Counted from the first letter of the stretch, positions 22,123-32,687 are shown. The stretch is DNA of 64,000 nucleotides from Jeotgalicoccus meleagridis (GCF_903994045.1 NZ_CAJEWD010000004.1:186001-250000), one strand, 5' to 3'. Program-made: numbers and translations. Notes: generated by a model from the sequence alone, not told the origin.

Positions 22123-22608
22123 TTAATTTACCTCCTGTTTGTTAAGAAGCACAACCGCTTCACTAGCGATGCCTTCTTCTCTACCTATAAAGCCAAGTTT
22201 TTCTGATGTTGTTGCTTTGATATTAACATTTGCAAGGTCTGTTTTTAAAAGGCTCGCAACACTTTCTCTCATCTGGTCGATATATGGACGGAACTTTGGT
22301 CTTTCCGCTAATACTACCGCATCAATATTACCAATCTCATATCCCTTGGAATGCATCATGTCGACTACTTCACTTAAAAGTAATTTGGAATCTGCATCTT
22401 TATACTTAGCATCAGTATCTGGGAAAAACTTACCGATATCCCCGAGAGCCAAAGCACCAAGTATCGCATCTGTAATTGTGTGAAGTAACACATCTGCATC
22501 TGAATGACCTTTCAAACCTCGATCATGAGGAATTTCTAATCCCCCTATAATCAAAGGCCTGGATTGGTCAAAGGCATGCACATCGTATCCATGTCCAATT
22601 CTCATCAT
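22123..22608 (-). CDS. ispF: 2-C-methyl-D-erythritol 2,4-cyclodiphosphate synthase
   Basis: Fifth step of the MEP isoprenoid pathway. The protein has 161 aa. Metal-binding and active-site segments [12 protein letters not shown] and [12 protein letters not shown] are present. Two adjacent ATG codons (22608 and 22605) are possible starts. It overlaps ispD by four bases. The ispE gene of the same pathway is at 55.3 kb, so this window shows three MEP enzymes. Confidence 0.96.
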   Translation of the reverse strand: MMRIGHGYDVHAFDQSRPLIIGGLEIPHDRGLKGHSDADVLLHTITDAILGALALGDIGKFFPDTDAKYKDADSKLLLSEVVDMMHSKGYEIGNIDAVVLAERPKFRPYIDQMRESVASLLKTDLANVNIKATTSEKLGFIGREEGIASEAVVLLNKQEVN

Positions 22609-23279
22609 TCTGTCTTCCCTCCAAGGATCATCTCTGCCAATCGAACATCTTCAATTGTCGTCAATTTAATATTATCATAAGACGATTCTGTCACAAAGAC
22701 AGTCTGTCCCAGAGCTTCGACCATCATGGAATCATCAGTAACTGTAAGATTACGCGCCCTAGCATGCTCATAGGCTCTTTTTAATAAGTCGCCTTTGAAT
22801 GCTTGAGGTGTGTGAACTGAAATAATCTCTTCACGGTCTAGCGTATCTGTCACTTCATTGTTAGCTACCCTTTTTAAAGTATCTTTAGTTTTTACACCAC
22901 AAATCACCGCAGGGTGGTTGACTACCTTATCTTTTAGGCGCGCTATAATTGCTTGATCGACTAAGGGTCTTGCACCATCATGGACAAAGATATATTCTGC
23001 CTCAACATTAACTAGTGCATTGTATATGCTATCTTGTCTTTCTTTACCTCCGACATGGATGCCAACTACCTTTTCTTCATCCTCAAAAAGTTCAGTCATA
23101 CTCTCTACTTCTTCTTGTCTTACTGCAAGATGAATCGCCTGACAGTCCGGATCTTTTACAAATTGCTGCACTGTTCTTTTGATTACCGGTTGATCACAAA
23201 TATTTAACAGTACTTTATTATAACCCAGATTCATACGTGCACCGAGGCCCGCCGCTGGAATAATTACAGTGTATTTCAT
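22605..23279 (-). CDS. ispD: 2-C-methyl-D-erythritol 4-phosphate cytidylyltransferase
   Basis: Third step of the MEP pathway: CTP plus methylerythritol phosphate. The protein has 224 aa. The nucleotide-binding start [20 protein letters not shown] and the segment [10 protein letters not shown] are typical. The start codon abuts the stop of the PIN-TRAM gene, so the two are tightly coupled. The presence of ispD and ispF together suggests that the MEP route, not only mevalonate, is used. Confidence 0.95.
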   Translation of the reverse strand: MKYTVIIPAAGLGARMNLGYNKVLLNICDQPVIKRTVQQFVKDPDCQAIHLAVRQEEVESMTELFEDEEKVVGIHVGGKERQDSIYNALVNVEAEYIFVHDGARPLVDQAIIARLKDKVVNHPAVICGVKTKDTLKRVANNEVTDTLDREEIISVHTPQAFKGDLLKRAYEHARARNLTVTDDSMMVEALGQTVFVTESSYDNIKLTTIEDVRLAEMILGGKTE

Positions 23280-24329
23280 CTACTTCTTCTCTCTTTTCGC
23301 AAAGACAATACGTCCTGAATTTGTTTGAAGCACGCTGGTGACTATAATCTTCACAGTTTGATTAATCAGTTGCTCTCCATTTTCAACAACTACCATAGTA
23401 CCATCTTCTAGATATCCAACACCTTGATTCTCTTCTTTCCCTGTTTTAGAGATAAAGAGCTCAAAGACATCACCTTGAACCACCACTGTTTTTATTGCAT
23501 TAGAAAGCTCGTTAACGTTTAGAACAGTGATGTCATGCAACTGGCATATTTTATTCAAATTATAATCGGTTGTAAGAATAGCGCCATTTTGTTCTTTAGC
23601 AATATCAATGAGTTGTTGATCAACATCAAGTTTGTCGTAGGGAACTGCCTCTATACTGATATTTTGGTTCTTCTCCTGTAGCTTGTTCAGCATATCTAAA
23701 CCACGCTGCCCTTTTTCTCTTTTAACAGGATCAGTTGCATCCGCAATTAACTGAAGTTCATCTAAGACAAATTGTGGGATAATAATTTCTCCTTCTAAGA
23801 AGCCAGTTTCTGCAATGTCAACGATTCTACCATCAATGATGACACTTGTATCCACAAATTTTTTCTGTGCAAATGTTGTTCCTTTTTGTTCGTTTTTACT
23901 TTTAGGGAAAAAGTCCAGCACCTCACTGAATTTTCTTAAGCCTATAATAAATCCTAAATAACCAAAAATTACAGCTGAGACAATTGGTATGATTTCTCCC
24001 ACCAGTGGGATTTCTAAAGTGTTTATCAATAAAGTAATTAATACTGCAATCACAAGACCTAAAACCATACCAAGCGTTGCAAAGACGATTTCAGTCAAAC
24101 TCCGACTTAATAAGTAACCTTCGCTTTTCTTTAGAAAATTATATGCGTGCTTTAGGGTCCAGCCGAATAATAAGTAAAATAAAATAACACCAAGCAGGCC
24201 GTAGACCAGTATGTTGTTAAACATCCTCGGAACTTCAAATGGTAATAGAGTAATTAACTCTGGAAAAAGCCAAGCACCAAGTGAAATACCAATAAGTGCA
24301 TACACCGCATACAATAGATATTTAAGCAT
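23280..24329 (-). CDS. Membrane PIN-TRAM domain protein (YacL-type)
   Basis: A 349-aa protein with about four transmembrane helices in the first 135 residues. A PIN nuclease-like domain begins KKFVDTSVIIDGRIVDIA and keeps further acidic residues (DELQLIADAT, LTTDYNLNK). A TRAM domain ends the protein. Homologues (Bacillus YacL) lie between radA and ispD in many Firmicutes; their target is not established. An RNase role is inferred from the domains. A GGAGG site precedes the ATG. Confidence 0.85.
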   Translation of the reverse strand: MLKYLLYAVYALIGISLGAWLFPELITLLPFEVPRMFNNILVYGLLGVILFYLLFGWTLKHAYNFLKKSEGYLLSRSLTEIVFATLGMVLGLVIAVLITLLINTLEIPLVGEIIPIVSAVIFGYLGFIIGLRKFSEVLDFFPKSKNEQKGTTFAQKKFVDTSVIIDGRIVDIAETGFLEGEIIIPQFVLDELQLIADATDPVKREKGQRGLDMLNKLQEKNQNISIEAVPYDKLDVDQQLIDIAKEQNGAILTTDYNLNKICQLHDITVLNVNELSNAIKTVVVQGDVFELFISKTGKEENQGVGYLEDGTMVVVENGEQLINQTVKIIVTSVLQTNSGRIVFAKREKK

Positions 24330-24352
24330 TCGATTTCCTCCTTCCTAAATGT

Positions 24353-25732
24353 TTATGTTTGTGATTGGGCATGTTTTAAAGCTTGTTTTAAAGTTTTTAC
24401 TCCTATCACTTCTATACCTTCGGGGGTTTCTACTCCATGTAGATTTGACGCTGGAACAATCGCACGTTTAAAGCCTAGTTTAAGTGCTTCTTGTAAACGC
24501 TGTTCAATCTTAGTGACACGTCTAATTTCTCCAGTCAGTCCAACTTCACCGATAAAACAATCATCACCGCGTACAGCTATGTCTTTAAAGCTAGACGCAA
24601 TACTAATAAGAATGCTCAAATCGACCGCAGGTTCATCGAGTTTAACCCCACCAGCAACTTTAATATATGCATCATGCTGTTGCATTAAAAAGCCCTCAGA
24701 CTTTTCTAAAACAGCCATTAAGAGAGATAAACGATTCGCGTCTATACCTGTCGCCATCCTTCTAGGATTGTGGAAATGGGTCGGCGTAACTAATGACTGC
24801 ACCTCTACTAACATCGCTCTAGTACCTTCTATGGTGGCTACAATTGCAGATCCTGGAGTGTTCTTCGATCTTTCCTCTAGAAATATTTCTGAAGGGTTCA
24901 ACACTTCTTCTAAACCTTGCGCTTTCATTTCAAAAATACCCATCTCATTCGTTGAGCCAAATCTGTTCTTTACTGCTCTCAATATACGATATGTATGGTG
25001 TTGATCACCTTCAAAATAAAGCACAGTATCCACCATATGTTCAAGCAATCTTGGTCCAGCAATCTGTCCATCTTTAGTAACGTGACCGACAATGAAAGTT
25101 GCAATATTATTACCTTTAGCTATATTCATTATGGACTGGGTACTCTCACGGACTTGCGCGACTGAACCTGGTGCACTAGTGACATCTGGATGAAAAACAG
25201 TCTGAATCGAGTCTATAATAAGGTAGTCTGGTTTCAATCTTTTAATTTCTTCATGAATGTATAAAAGATTCGTTTCACAAAAGACTGTTAAATCTGAAGC
25301 CTTATTACTAATACGGTCTGCTCTCATCTTGATTTGCTCTAAAGATTCTTCACCAGAAACATAGAGTACATTATGATTTTCAGCTAATATTAAAGCAGTC
25401 TGTAAAAGAATCGTAGATTTCCCTATACCAGGATCTCCACCGATTAAAATCAAGGAGCCGTTCACTATTCCTCCACCCAAGACTCTGTCAAATTCACCAG
25501 AGCGTGTCGTTGTTCTCGGAGTTACTTCTTTTTTAACACTGTTTAATTTAGACGCTTTTGAACGCTCATCTGCCTTATTTTTTCCTAGTGTGCCTCTTCC
25601 AGCTGTTGATTCTTTATGAACAATTTTTTCTTCAAGCTGATTCCAAGCACCACAGTTCGGGCACTTCCCCATCCATTTTGGTGATTCATAACCACACGCC
25701 ATACACTCAAAGGTTACTTTAGCTTTTGCCAT
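24353..25732 (-). CDS. radA: DNA repair protein RadA
   Basis: A RecA-like branch-migration helicase that acts in recombination, 459 aa from the ATG at 25732 ([20 protein letters not shown]). Domains: an N-terminal zinc finger (CMAC and CPNC), a Walker A loop [12 protein letters not shown], the KNRFGSTNE motif and a C-terminal Lon-protease-like domain. The frame opens 21 nt earlier but that part is not conserved. No strong ribosome site is visible. It follows clpC after a terminator. Confidence 0.94.
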   Translation of the reverse strand: MAKAKVTFECMACGYESPKWMGKCPNCGAWNQLEEKIVHKESTAGRGTLGKNKADERSKASKLNSVKKEVTPRTTTRSGEFDRVLGGGIVNGSLILIGGDPGIGKSTILLQTALILAENHNVLYVSGEESLEQIKMRADRISNKASDLTVFCETNLLYIHEEIKRLKPDYLIIDSIQTVFHPDVTSAPGSVAQVRESTQSIMNIAKGNNIATFIVGHVTKDGQIAGPRLLEHMVDTVLYFEGDQHHTYRILRAVKNRFGSTNEMGIFEMKAQGLEEVLNPSEIFLEERSKNTPGSAIVATIEGTRAMLVEVQSLVTPTHFHNPRRMATGIDANRLSLLMAVLEKSEGFLMQQHDAYIKVAGGVKLDEPAVDLSILISIASSFKDIAVRGDDCFIGEVGLTGEIRRVTKIEQRLQEALKLGFKRAIVPASNLHGVETPEGIEVIGVKTLKQALKHAQSQT

Positions 25733-25783
25733 GCGTGTATACACTCTCCCCATTATATTTCTAATTCTATTGTATTATTTATT

Positions 25784-25803
25784 TTAATCTTTTAAAAGAT
25801 TAA
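25784..25803. repeat. Perfect 20-bp palindrome ahead of radA
   Basis: TTAATCTTTTAAAAGATTAA reads the same on both strands. It lies about 50 nt upstream of radA and 40 nt after the clpC terminator hairpin. With no loop and weak A/T pairs it is not a convincing terminator. An operator is possible. Confidence 0.5.
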
Positions 25804-25843
25804 TCCTTTCTTACTCGCTACTTATCCACTCAGAATATAAACA

Positions 25844-25873
25844 GGCTTGGAAATCCCGTAAGATTTCCAAGCC
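25844..25873 (-). terminator. clpC operon terminator
   Basis: A perfect 12-bp stem GGCTTGGAAATC / GATTTCCAAGCC with a six-base loop, 15 nt after the clpC stop. The following tract (TGTTTATATT) is only moderately U-rich. Confidence 0.8.
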
Positions 25874-25888
25874 CATTCTACAATCTTC

Positions 25889-28333
25889 TTATTGCTCGAT
25901 TGCTTCGTTTACTTTATCTTCTGTATGAACTTCAAATTTGTCATCAACATAATCAACAGTAACCAATTTATTTTTAAAGTCTTCTCCAGATAGAAGTGCT
26001 TCACTTAAAGTATCCTCAATATTCTTTTGTATACTTCTAGACAGTGGTCTCGCACCATATTCTGGGTCATAACCTTCTTCAACAATACGTTCTGTTGCAC
26101 GGTCTGTAACTTCAATATGAATATTTTGATCAGTCAATCTTGTTCTTAGAGTATCGATCATCAAGCTAACAATTTCCTTAAGATGTTCTTTCTCCAACTT
26201 ATGGAAGACAATAATGTCATCTATGCGGTTGATGAATTCTGGTCTGAAGGTGTTTTTAAGCTCTTTCATCATCGTGCTTCTGATGTTTTCATAGCTTTCT
26301 GATTCTTGACCACCAAAACCAACAAATCTCTGATCCTGTAACTCTCTAGCACCAACGTTAGAAGTCATAACAATGATGGTATTACGGAAATCGACCGTAC
26401 GACCATTAGAATCTGTTAGTCTTCCATCATCTAACACTTGTAGTAGTAAATTAAAGACATCTGGATGTGCTTTTTCTATCTCATCAAAGAGAATGAGTGA
26501 GTATGGTTTTCTACGTACTTTTTCAGTCAATTGTCCACCATCATCATAGCCCACATATCCCGGTGGTGAGCCTACTAGGCGTGAGACAGAATGTTTTTCC
26601 ATATACTCGGACATGTCCACTCTAATCATAGCGTCATCTTCACCAAACATCGCCTCACTTAAAGCTCTGGCTAATTCAGTTTTACCGACACCTGTAGGTC
26701 CTAAGAAGATAAAACTACCGATTGGTCGTTTAGGATCCTTCAAGCCAGCTCTGGCACGTCTGACTGCCTTGGAGATAGAGTTAACTGCTGTATCTTGACC
26801 TATCACTCTCTCATGCAGGATGGATTCTAAGTTTAAGAGACGGTCCGACTCATCTTCAGCAATTTTAGAAATCGGAATTCCTGTCATACCAGCTACAACT
26901 AATTCAATATCTTGAGCTGTAACTGATTGCGCGGATTGTCCTTGTTCTTTCTTCCAATTTTCCTGACAATCTTTAACTTCTTTTTCAATCTTAGTCTGTT
27001 GATCTCTAAAGTTTGCAGCAGCCTCAAACTCCTGACTTTGTACAGCGGCGTCTTTTTCTTTTTTCACCGCTTCTAGGCGTGTCTCTAGATCTTTAAGATC
27101 TGGCGGAGTTGAATAACTACGCAGTCTCACTTTAGATGATGCCTCGTCGATTAAATCAATCGCTTTATCTGGTAAGAAACGATCCTGAATATAGCGACTA
27201 CTCATACGAACAGCTGCATCAAGCGCTTCATCAGTAATCGTAATTCTATGATGCGCTTCGTAGCGGTCGCGTAGACCTTTTAGTATTAAGACTGCATCTT
27301 CTTCATTAGGTTCATCTACCATCACTGGTTGGAAACGACGCTCTAAGGCAGCATCTTTTTCAATATGCTTACGGAACTCATCTAAAGTAGTTGCACCAAT
27401 ACACTGCAATTCACCACGAGCGAGTGCAGGTTTTAGAATATTAGAAGCATCAATTGCTCCTTCTGCACCGCCAGCACCAATTAAAGTATGAAGTTCATCG
27501 ATAAAGAGCACAACATTGCCAGCTTTATGAATTTCATCCATTACTTTTTTCATTCTTTCTTCAAACTCACCACGATATTTTGTTCCTGCAACAACTGTTC
27601 CCATATCGAGTGACATGACTCTTTTGTTTTTTAAGTTCTCTGGCACTTCAGCATTGACGACTGATTGTGCAAGCCCTTCAGCAACCGCTGTTTTACCGAC
27701 ACCAGGTTCACCGATTAAGACCGGATTATTTTTTGTCCGGCGGCTAAGCACTTCAATAACACGAGTAATTTCTTTAGATCGTCCAATTACAGGATCTAAT
27801 TGTTCTTCTCTTGCCATCTGTGTTAAATCTCGTGCTAAAGAGTCTAGAGTTGGCGTATTGGTATCTTTTTGAACGCTAGCGTGTGATTGGAAAGATTCTG
27901 GGTTTCCAAGCATCTTAATCACTGCTGCTCTCGCCTTGGTAATATTTAAGTCAAGGTTAGCGAGCACCCTAGCTGCAACACCTTCACTTTCTCTAATTAA
28001 TCCGAGTAGTAGATGTTCTGTCCCTACAAAATTATGGTGTAATTTACGCGCTTCATCCATTGATAATTCAATGACCTTTTTAGCACGCGGTGTATAGTGA
28101 ATAGATGATGCTTTTTCTGTGCCTATCGTTATTAAATTGTGCACTTCTTCATTGACACGTTGTTCGTCAATATTAAACGATGCCAACACTTTAGCAGCTA
28201 TGCCCTCTTTTTCTTTAACAAGACCTAGCAGTAAATGTTCTGTGCCTATATTCGAGTTTTTTAGAGTGATGGCTTCTTCTTGTGCATAAGCAAGCACCTT
28301 TTGTGCGCGCTCTGTAAGTTTTCCAAATAGCAT
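25889..28333 (-). CDS. clpC: ATP-dependent Clp protease ATPase ClpC
   Basis: An AAA+ unfoldase that feeds ClpP and, with McsB, degrades arginine-phosphorylated proteins. The protein has 814 aa. Two N-terminal Clp repeats ([15 protein letters not shown] onward) are followed by D1 with Walker [15 protein letters not shown] middle coiled-coil (UVR-like) segment and D2 with Walker [14 protein letters not shown] follow. It is the last gene of the ctsR operon, 3 nt after mcsB. Confidence 0.97.
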   Translation of the reverse strand: MLFGKLTERAQKVLAYAQEEAITLKNSNIGTEHLLLGLVKEKEGIAAKVLASFNIDEQRVNEEVHNLITIGTEKASSIHYTPRAKKVIELSMDEARKLHHNFVGTEHLLLGLIRESEGVAARVLANLDLNITKARAAVIKMLGNPESFQSHASVQKDTNTPTLDSLARDLTQMAREEQLDPVIGRSKEITRVIEVLSRRTKNNPVLIGEPGVGKTAVAEGLAQSVVNAEVPENLKNKRVMSLDMGTVVAGTKYRGEFEERMKKVMDEIHKAGNVVLFIDELHTLIGAGGAEGAIDASNILKPALARGELQCIGATTLDEFRKHIEKDAALERRFQPVMVDEPNEEDAVLILKGLRDRYEAHHRITITDEALDAAVRMSSRYIQDRFLPDKAIDLIDEASSKVRLRSYSTPPDLKDLETRLEAVKKEKDAAVQSQEFEAAANFRDQQTKIEKEVKDCQENWKKEQGQSAQSVTAQDIELVVAGMTGIPISKIAEDESDRLLNLESILHERVIGQDTAVNSISKAVRRARAGLKDPKRPIGSFIFLGPTGVGKTELARALSEAMFGEDDAMIRVDMSEYMEKHSVSRLVGSPPGYVGYDDGGQLTEKVRRKPYSLILFDEIEKAHPDVFNLLLQVLDDGRLTDSNGRTVDFRNTIIVMTSNVGARELQDQRFVGFGGQESESYENIRSTMMKELKNTFRPEFINRIDDIIVFHKLEKEHLKEIVSLMIDTLRTRLTDQNIHIEVTDRATERIVEEGYDPEYGARPLSRSIQKNIEDTLSEALLSGEDFKNKLVTVDYVDDKFEVHTEDKVNEAIEQ

Positions 28334-28336
28334 CTC

Positions 28337-29350
28337 TTATTCCCCTCCTAATAATTCGCGTGTTAGGCTAGCTCTAGCACTTTCATGTGTCATCATCGGC
28401 CGATTTTCATCTTTCTTGTTATTCATATAACCATTAATAAAAGCCGGTTGAATCAATTGAAACCATTCTTGAAAGTTAAAATTATCGATATCAATATAAC
28501 CGATATCGATACCTAACTTCACATTAGATAGATGTCTAGCTGCCTCTTTTAAATTCAGTTTATACGCGTATTGTAAAATACCAAATGAGCGGTTAACCGC
28601 ATCACAAGTATCCAAAGTTTTTAAGTGTTCTCTTGCGATTCTTTCTTCTTCGACTAAGCGATTCTTCAAATCATTTAAGTTATCTATAATATCTATTTCA
28701 TTAAAGCCTAAAGTTACTTGATTTGATAGTTGATAAACTGAACCAAGTGGCTCAGACCCTTCACCATAAATCCCTCTTAAGGTATAACCAAAACGAGTTA
28801 AGTTATGATGAAAGCCTTGAATACGTTTGAGTGCTGTTAAGGCAGGTAAGTGCAGCATCACTGACGCTCTAAGTCCAGTCCCAACATTACTCGGACAAGC
28901 AGTTAAATAACCATATTGTTCATCAAAAGCATATTCAAGCTTATTTTCTAATGTATCATCTATTGCGCTTGCTTTCTCATATAAAGTCTCAAGGCTGTCA
29001 TTCATACTTAACACTTGTAGACGTAAGTGATCCTCTTCACCAACCATAATTGACAGATTTTCGTCAGAGTTTAACAAAACATGTTGTCCAGACTTTGCAA
29101 ATCTTGGACTAATCAGATGTTTTTCTACTAATAATGCTCTGTCCTCTAGGTTATACTTAGACAAATCAAGATACTTTAAGTCTGGTAAACTTTTAGCAAC
29201 AAGCTTTGATATAGCTTCGATATCTTCATCATCTTCTAGCATATGAGTAAAGGGCACACCCTTTATATTACGCGCTAATCTGATGCGAGAAGACATCTCA
29301 ATTTCTGTATTTTTAGCATTAAGAAGCCAAGAACTCGTTTTTTTATTCAT
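28337..29350 (-). CDS. mcsB: Protein-arginine kinase McsB
   Basis: Phosphorylates arginine residues on unfolded proteins and on CtsR, marking them for ClpCP. The protein has 337 aa from the ATG at 29350 (MNKKTSSWLLNAKNTEIEMS). The phosphagen-kinase-type segment SSRIRLARNIKGVPF and the loop ACPSNVGTGLRASVMLHLP are present. The start lies inside the end of mcsA (8-nt overlap). A GTG 9 nt upstream is a less likely start. Confidence 0.95.
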   Translation of the reverse strand: MNKKTSSWLLNAKNTEIEMSSRIRLARNIKGVPFTHMLEDDEDIEAISKLVAKSLPDLKYLDLSKYNLEDRALLVEKHLISPRFAKSGQHVLLNSDENLSIMVGEEDHLRLQVLSMNDSLETLYEKASAIDDTLENKLEYAFDEQYGYLTACPSNVGTGLRASVMLHLPALTALKRIQGFHHNLTRFGYTLRGIYGEGSEPLGSVYQLSNQVTLGFNEIDIIDNLNDLKNRLVEEERIAREHLKTLDTCDAVNRSFGILQYAYKLNLKEAARHLSNVKLGIDIGYIDIDNFNFQEWFQLIQPAFINGYMNNKKDENRPMMTHESARASLTRELLGGE

Positions 29351-29858
29351 CCTGCCCACCGTCCTTCAAAGCCTGAATGCGGTCTCTAATCACCGCTGCT
29401 TCTTCGAAAGCTTGGGTGTCTATTTTTTCACTTAACAGTTTTTCTAAAGACTGAATATCGCGTTTTAAACGTAAAGAATCTTCAGCTTGTACAGGAATCT
29501 TACCAGCATGATGATGTTGGTTCAATTGAACACGTCTGACAATCTCTGGTACATGATCTCCGAAATACTCATAGCAATAACTACAGCCAAACAATCCATT
29601 ATTAACGACACTTTCAATTGTGGAGCCGCATGATGGACAGGCCGGTACTTCAACAGTGACATTTTGAGCTTGTCTATTATGTGCAGCAAGCATACTCAAA
29701 AGTGTTTGAATATCAAATGGATTATCTTTGTTCTGTTCTTTAGCATATAGTGATTTCTCAGCGCACTGTTCACATAAGTAACGCACTTTTTCAGTTGGTC
29801 CTGAGCCTTCTGTAATATGAACTTGAGCTTCTCTCTCATTACATAACTCACACTTCAT
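29343..29858 (-). CDS. mcsA: McsB activator McsA
   Basis: A 171-aa zinc protein that activates McsB. Two zinc-binding parts are visible: CELC / CEQC near the N terminus and CPSCG / CSYCYEY in the middle. A UVR-type helix pair (DTQAFEEAAVIRDRIQALKD) ends the protein. It is second in the ctsR-mcsA-mcsB-clpC operon, 4 nt after ctsR. Confidence 0.95.
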   Translation of the reverse strand: MKCELCNEREAQVHITEGSGPTEKVRYLCEQCAEKSLYAKEQNKDNPFDIQTLLSMLAAHNRQAQNVTVEVPACPSCGSTIESVVNNGLFGCSYCYEYFGDHVPEIVRRVQLNQHHHAGKIPVQAEDSLRLKRDIQSLEKLLSEKIDTQAFEEAAVIRDRIQALKDGGQDE

Positions 29859-29862
29859 ATCA

Positions 29863-30330
29863 TCATTCCTTCGCGTAGAGTATCGCCGTAATCACTCGAC
29901 GTAAAATTTTCGCTCTCAATCGGTCTCTATATGGTAATTCAATCGATAAAACTTCTCTTTCCATAACAGCATCTATAATTTGAGCTTCTCTGTAAGTAAT
30001 TACTTCATTTTCGTACATGGATTGTACCAAATGGCCGGCATTTAGCTGGGAAATACTATCACCAATTAAACTCTGTAAGTGTGCTAGATACTCAGTTTCT
30101 GAATGAGTCTCTACCTTGGTAATTCTTATATAACCACCGCCACCACGCTTACTTTCTACTACATATCCATGCTCGTTAGTAAAACGAGTTTTGATAACAT
30201 AGTTTAACTGTGAAGGTACACAATCAAATTTCTCAGCGATGTGCGCACGTTTAATTTCAACGACCTCATTACCGGATTTTTCAATCATTTCTTTTAAATA
30301 TTTTTCTATAATATCCGACATATTACGCAT
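29863..30330 (-). CDS. ctsR: Transcriptional repressor CtsR
   Basis: Repressor of class III heat-shock genes. I start at the ATG at 30330 (MRNMSDIIEKYLKEMIEK) after AAGGGGTGATGAA, giving 155 aa; the longer frame would run through the operator. The winged helix-turn-helix contains FDCVPSQLNYVIKTRF and the glycine-rich wing ESKRGGGGYIRI. A CtsR box lies immediately upstream, so the operon is autoregulated. Confidence 0.96.
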   Translation of the reverse strand: MRNMSDIIEKYLKEMIEKSGNEVVEIKRAHIAEKFDCVPSQLNYVIKTRFTNEHGYVVESKRGGGGYIRITKVETHSETEYLAHLQSLIGDSISQLNAGHLVQSMYENEVITYREAQIIDAVMEREVLSIELPYRDRLRAKILRRVITAILYAKE

Positions 30331-30343
30331 TTCATCACCCCTT

Positions 30344-30360
30344 CTTGACCTACTTTGACT
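30344..30360 (-). promoter_or_regulatory. CtsR operator
   Basis: The minus strand reads AGTCAAAGTAGGTCAAG, a direct heptad repeat with a three-base spacer. It matches the known CtsR box (GGTCAAA-NAN-GGTCAAA) at 12 of 14 heptad bases. It lies between the -10 box and the ctsR ribosome site, where a repressor would block transcription. Confidence 0.9.
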
Positions 30361-30362
30361 AA

Positions 30363-30391
30363 AGTATACAATCTGCGCCACTGATTAGCAA
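30363..30391 (-). promoter_or_regulatory. ctsR operon promoter
   Basis: TTGCTA, 17 bases and TATACT on the minus strand. The -10 box ends 2 nt before the CtsR operator. Confidence 0.75.
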
Positions 30392-30428
30392 ATGAATTGA
30401 TTAAAAAAACTAAAAAACGCTTTATTAA

Positions 30429-30449
30429 TGTAAACGATTGCAGTATAAT
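30429..30449 (+). promoter_or_regulatory. nupC promoter with cre-like site
   Basis: TGTAAACGATTGCA (30429-30442) matches the catabolite-responsive element consensus TGWAANCGNTNWCA at all but one position. It sits directly before a perfect TATAAT (30444-30449), inside the promoter spacer; the -35 box is weak. CcpA binding here should repress nupC when preferred sugar is present. This is inferred from sequence. Confidence 0.6.
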
Positions 30450-30551
30450 GACTAGGTATCGCAGAAATGTGCCATTTAGTATATAATTTACAAGTGCAAT
30501 CATTTTCAGGGATCAATACATATTAATATTAAATTATTGGAGGCTTTCAAA

Positions 30552-31763
30552 ATGAGCATTGTTATGGGAATAGTTGGTATACTATTCACCGTCTTCCTAG
30601 CTTGGATTGCAAGTAGCAACAAAAAAATTGCATTCAAACACTGGAAGAATATTATTCTACTCATCATTTTACAATTTGTAGTGACGTTTTTATTCCTAAA
30701 CACCACGGGTGGACAAACAGCTATCTTAGCTTTGGCTAATGGTTTCGATCATTTACTCGGTTTCGCTAGAGAAGGTGCGACCTTTGTCTTTGGTGACCTG
30801 TTAACAAATGCAGAAGGTGAACCTGCAGACGTATTCCTATTTAACGTTTTAATTCCTATTATTTTCATTTCAGCAATTATTGGGATTTTATCGTTCACAA
30901 GAATCTTACCATTTGTTATTAAAGGCATCGGATTTGTCTTAACTAAAGTGACTGGCATGCCTTACATTGAGTCATATAACGGTGCGGCATCTATGATGTT
31001 AGGTCAATCTGAGGTTTTCGTTTCTCTAAAAAATCAGTTACCTAAGCTATCGACTCAGCGTTTATATACTTTATCTGCTCAAGCAATGAGTTCAATTTCT
31101 CTATCAATTGTCGGTGCATTCTTTACTATGTTAGACCCGCAATATGTTATCATCGCTATCGTCTTGAACTTATTCAGTGTTTATATCATCGTTCATATTA
31201 TTAATCCATACGATGAAGTTGTTGAAGACGGAGATGTAGAAATTTCTACAAATCCTGAAAAGGGGAAATCATTCTTCCAAGTACTTGGCGACTACATCAT
31301 CGATGGTGGTAAAATCGTTCTTGTTGTTGGTGCAATGCTAATTGGATTTATTGCCTTGATTGGTCTTCTTAACCAGTTGTTCTTATTAATTCCTGGTTCA
31401 AGTCTGACTTTCCAAGACATTCTAGGTTACATCTTTATGCCAGTAGCTTTCCTTATGGGGATTCCTTGGGCAGAAGCTCAAACTGCTGGTTCTTTAATGG
31501 CAACTAAACTAATCACAAACGAATTCGTCGCAATCTTAGAATTCATAAAAGTTGCTGAAGGTCTTTCTGCCAAGACTCAAGCAATGTTATCAGTATTCCT
31601 AATCTCATTTGCTAACTTTGGTTCTATCGGAATTATCGCTGGATCTGTTAAAGGTCTACACAGCGAAAGTGGTGACAAAGTTGCAAGATTTGGACTTAAA
31701 TTAGTATATGGTGCGACACTTGTATCTATACTTAGTGCTGTTATCGTTGGTTTCTTCTATTAA
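30552..31763 (+). CDS. nupC: Concentrative nucleoside transporter NupC
   Basis: A CNT-family symporter that imports nucleosides, 403 aa with many transmembrane helices. I start at the ATG at 30552 (MSIVMGIVGILFTVFLAWIA) after TTGGAGG; the frame opens 15 nt earlier at a TTG inside that site. CNT motifs include SYNGAASMMLGQSEVF and AISYF-like gate segments such as FANFGSIGIIAGSVKG. It is divergent from ctsR, as in Staphylococcus. A strong terminator follows. Confidence 0.93.
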   Translation: MSIVMGIVGILFTVFLAWIASSNKKIAFKHWKNIILLIILQFVVTFLFLNTTGGQTAILALANGFDHLLGFAREGATFVFGDLLTNAEGEPADVFLFNVLIPIIFISAIIGILSFTRILPFVIKGIGFVLTKVTGMPYIESYNGAASMMLGQSEVFVSLKNQLPKLSTQRLYTLSAQAMSSISLSIVGAFFTMLDPQYVIIAIVLNLFSVYIIVHIINPYDEVVEDGDVEISTNPEKGKSFFQVLGDYIIDGGKIVLVVGAMLIGFIALIGLLNQLFLLIPGSSLTFQDILGYIFMPVAFLMGIPWAEAQTAGSLMATKLITNEFVAILEFIKVAEGLSAKTQAMLSVFLISFANFGSIGIIAGSVKGLHSESGDKVARFGLKLVYGATLVSILSAVIVGFFY

Positions 31764-31774
31764 AAATAAGACAA

Positions 31775-31805
31775 AATCCCGGTGGATATCCACCGGGATT
31801 TTTTT
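31775..31805 (+). terminator. nupC terminator
   Basis: A stem AATCCCGGTGG / CCACCGGGATT with a four-base loop and a T7 run on the plus strand. Because the genes converge, it may also serve the ZIP gene on the minus strand. Confidence 0.92.
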
Positions 31806-32613
31806 AACCTAAAGCAACATCTAAGACCATCATGACTGAAAAACCAATCAAGAATGCAAAAACTGCTGCATCTGAATGCCCATTCTTTTGGGTAGAGGGA
31901 ATAACTTCTTCAACTACGACGAAAATCATTGCCCCAGCACCTGCTGCAAGCGCATAAGGTAAGAGTGGTTCTATAGCACCGATTAAGAGCACACCAATAA
32001 CAGCCGAAATCGGCTCTACAATAGCTGACATCCAACCCCAAAAGAAAGCTCTAGGTTTTGATGCCCCATCTGCCCTAAGTGGCATAGACACCGCTGTACC
32101 TTCAGGTATGTTTTGTAAACCAATACCAACGGCCAAGGTCAGTGCACTCGCCAACATGACGGGATCTCGACTTAAACCAGCTGCACCAAAGAGAATACCA
32201 ATCGATAAACCTTCAGGAATGTTGTGAAGTGTAAGTGATGTAACTAAAAGTGTACTTCTTCTAGAATAATCAATAGAAATACCTTCTGCATCCTTTTCTC
32301 CACGGTGACGGTGAGGAATAATTTTATCGAATAAATAGATAAAAAGTGCCCCTGCTAAAAATCCAATGAGAGCAGGAAACCACTCTCCAATAGGATTATC
32401 TGCACTCGCTTCTATTGCTGGTGATAATAAAGACCAAAAGCTTGCTGCTACCATAATCCCACCAGCAAAGCCGAGTGTAATATTCAGGAAGTTTTCACTG
32501 ACTCCTCTAGTTAAAAAGACGACCGCTGCACCAAGTCCAGTCATAGTCCAGGTGAACAAGGTCGCTATAAGCGCCTGTTGCCAAGGTTCTAAAGTCATTA
32601 AAAAATCTAACAT
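31804..32613 (-). CDS. ZIP-family divalent metal transporter
   Basis: A membrane protein of 269 aa from the ATG at 32613 (MLDFLMTLEPWQQALIATLF), which follows AAGGAGATTGTAT. Seven or eight helices are likely. The two metal-site motifs SLTLHNIPEGLSIG and GLQNIPEGTAVSM are typical of the GufA/ZupT branch, which takes up zinc and other divalent cations. A histidine-containing loop (PHRHRGEKDAEG) follows helix 3. No partner gene is adjacent. The metal specificity cannot be read from sequence. Confidence 0.9.
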   Translation of the reverse strand: MLDFLMTLEPWQQALIATLFTWTMTGLGAAVVFLTRGVSENFLNITLGFAGGIMVAASFWSLLSPAIEASADNPIGEWFPALIGFLAGALFIYLFDKIIPHRHRGEKDAEGISIDYSRRSTLLVTSLTLHNIPEGLSIGILFGAAGLSRDPVMLASALTLAVGIGLQNIPEGTAVSMPLRADGASKPRAFFWGWMSAIVEPISAVIGVLLIGAIEPLLPYALAAGAGAMIFVVVEEVIPSTQKNGHSDAAVFAFLIGFSVMMVLDVALG

Positions 32614-32687
32614 ATACAATCTCCTTAGCATTTAATAAATAATATTATAACCCTTTTTATAAAAATATAGTACCTTAGAATACTCAG

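Noticed and set aside
24513-25004. 163-codon plus-strand frame inside radA
   Set aside because: Mirror of the conserved RadA C-terminal domain without regulatory signals.
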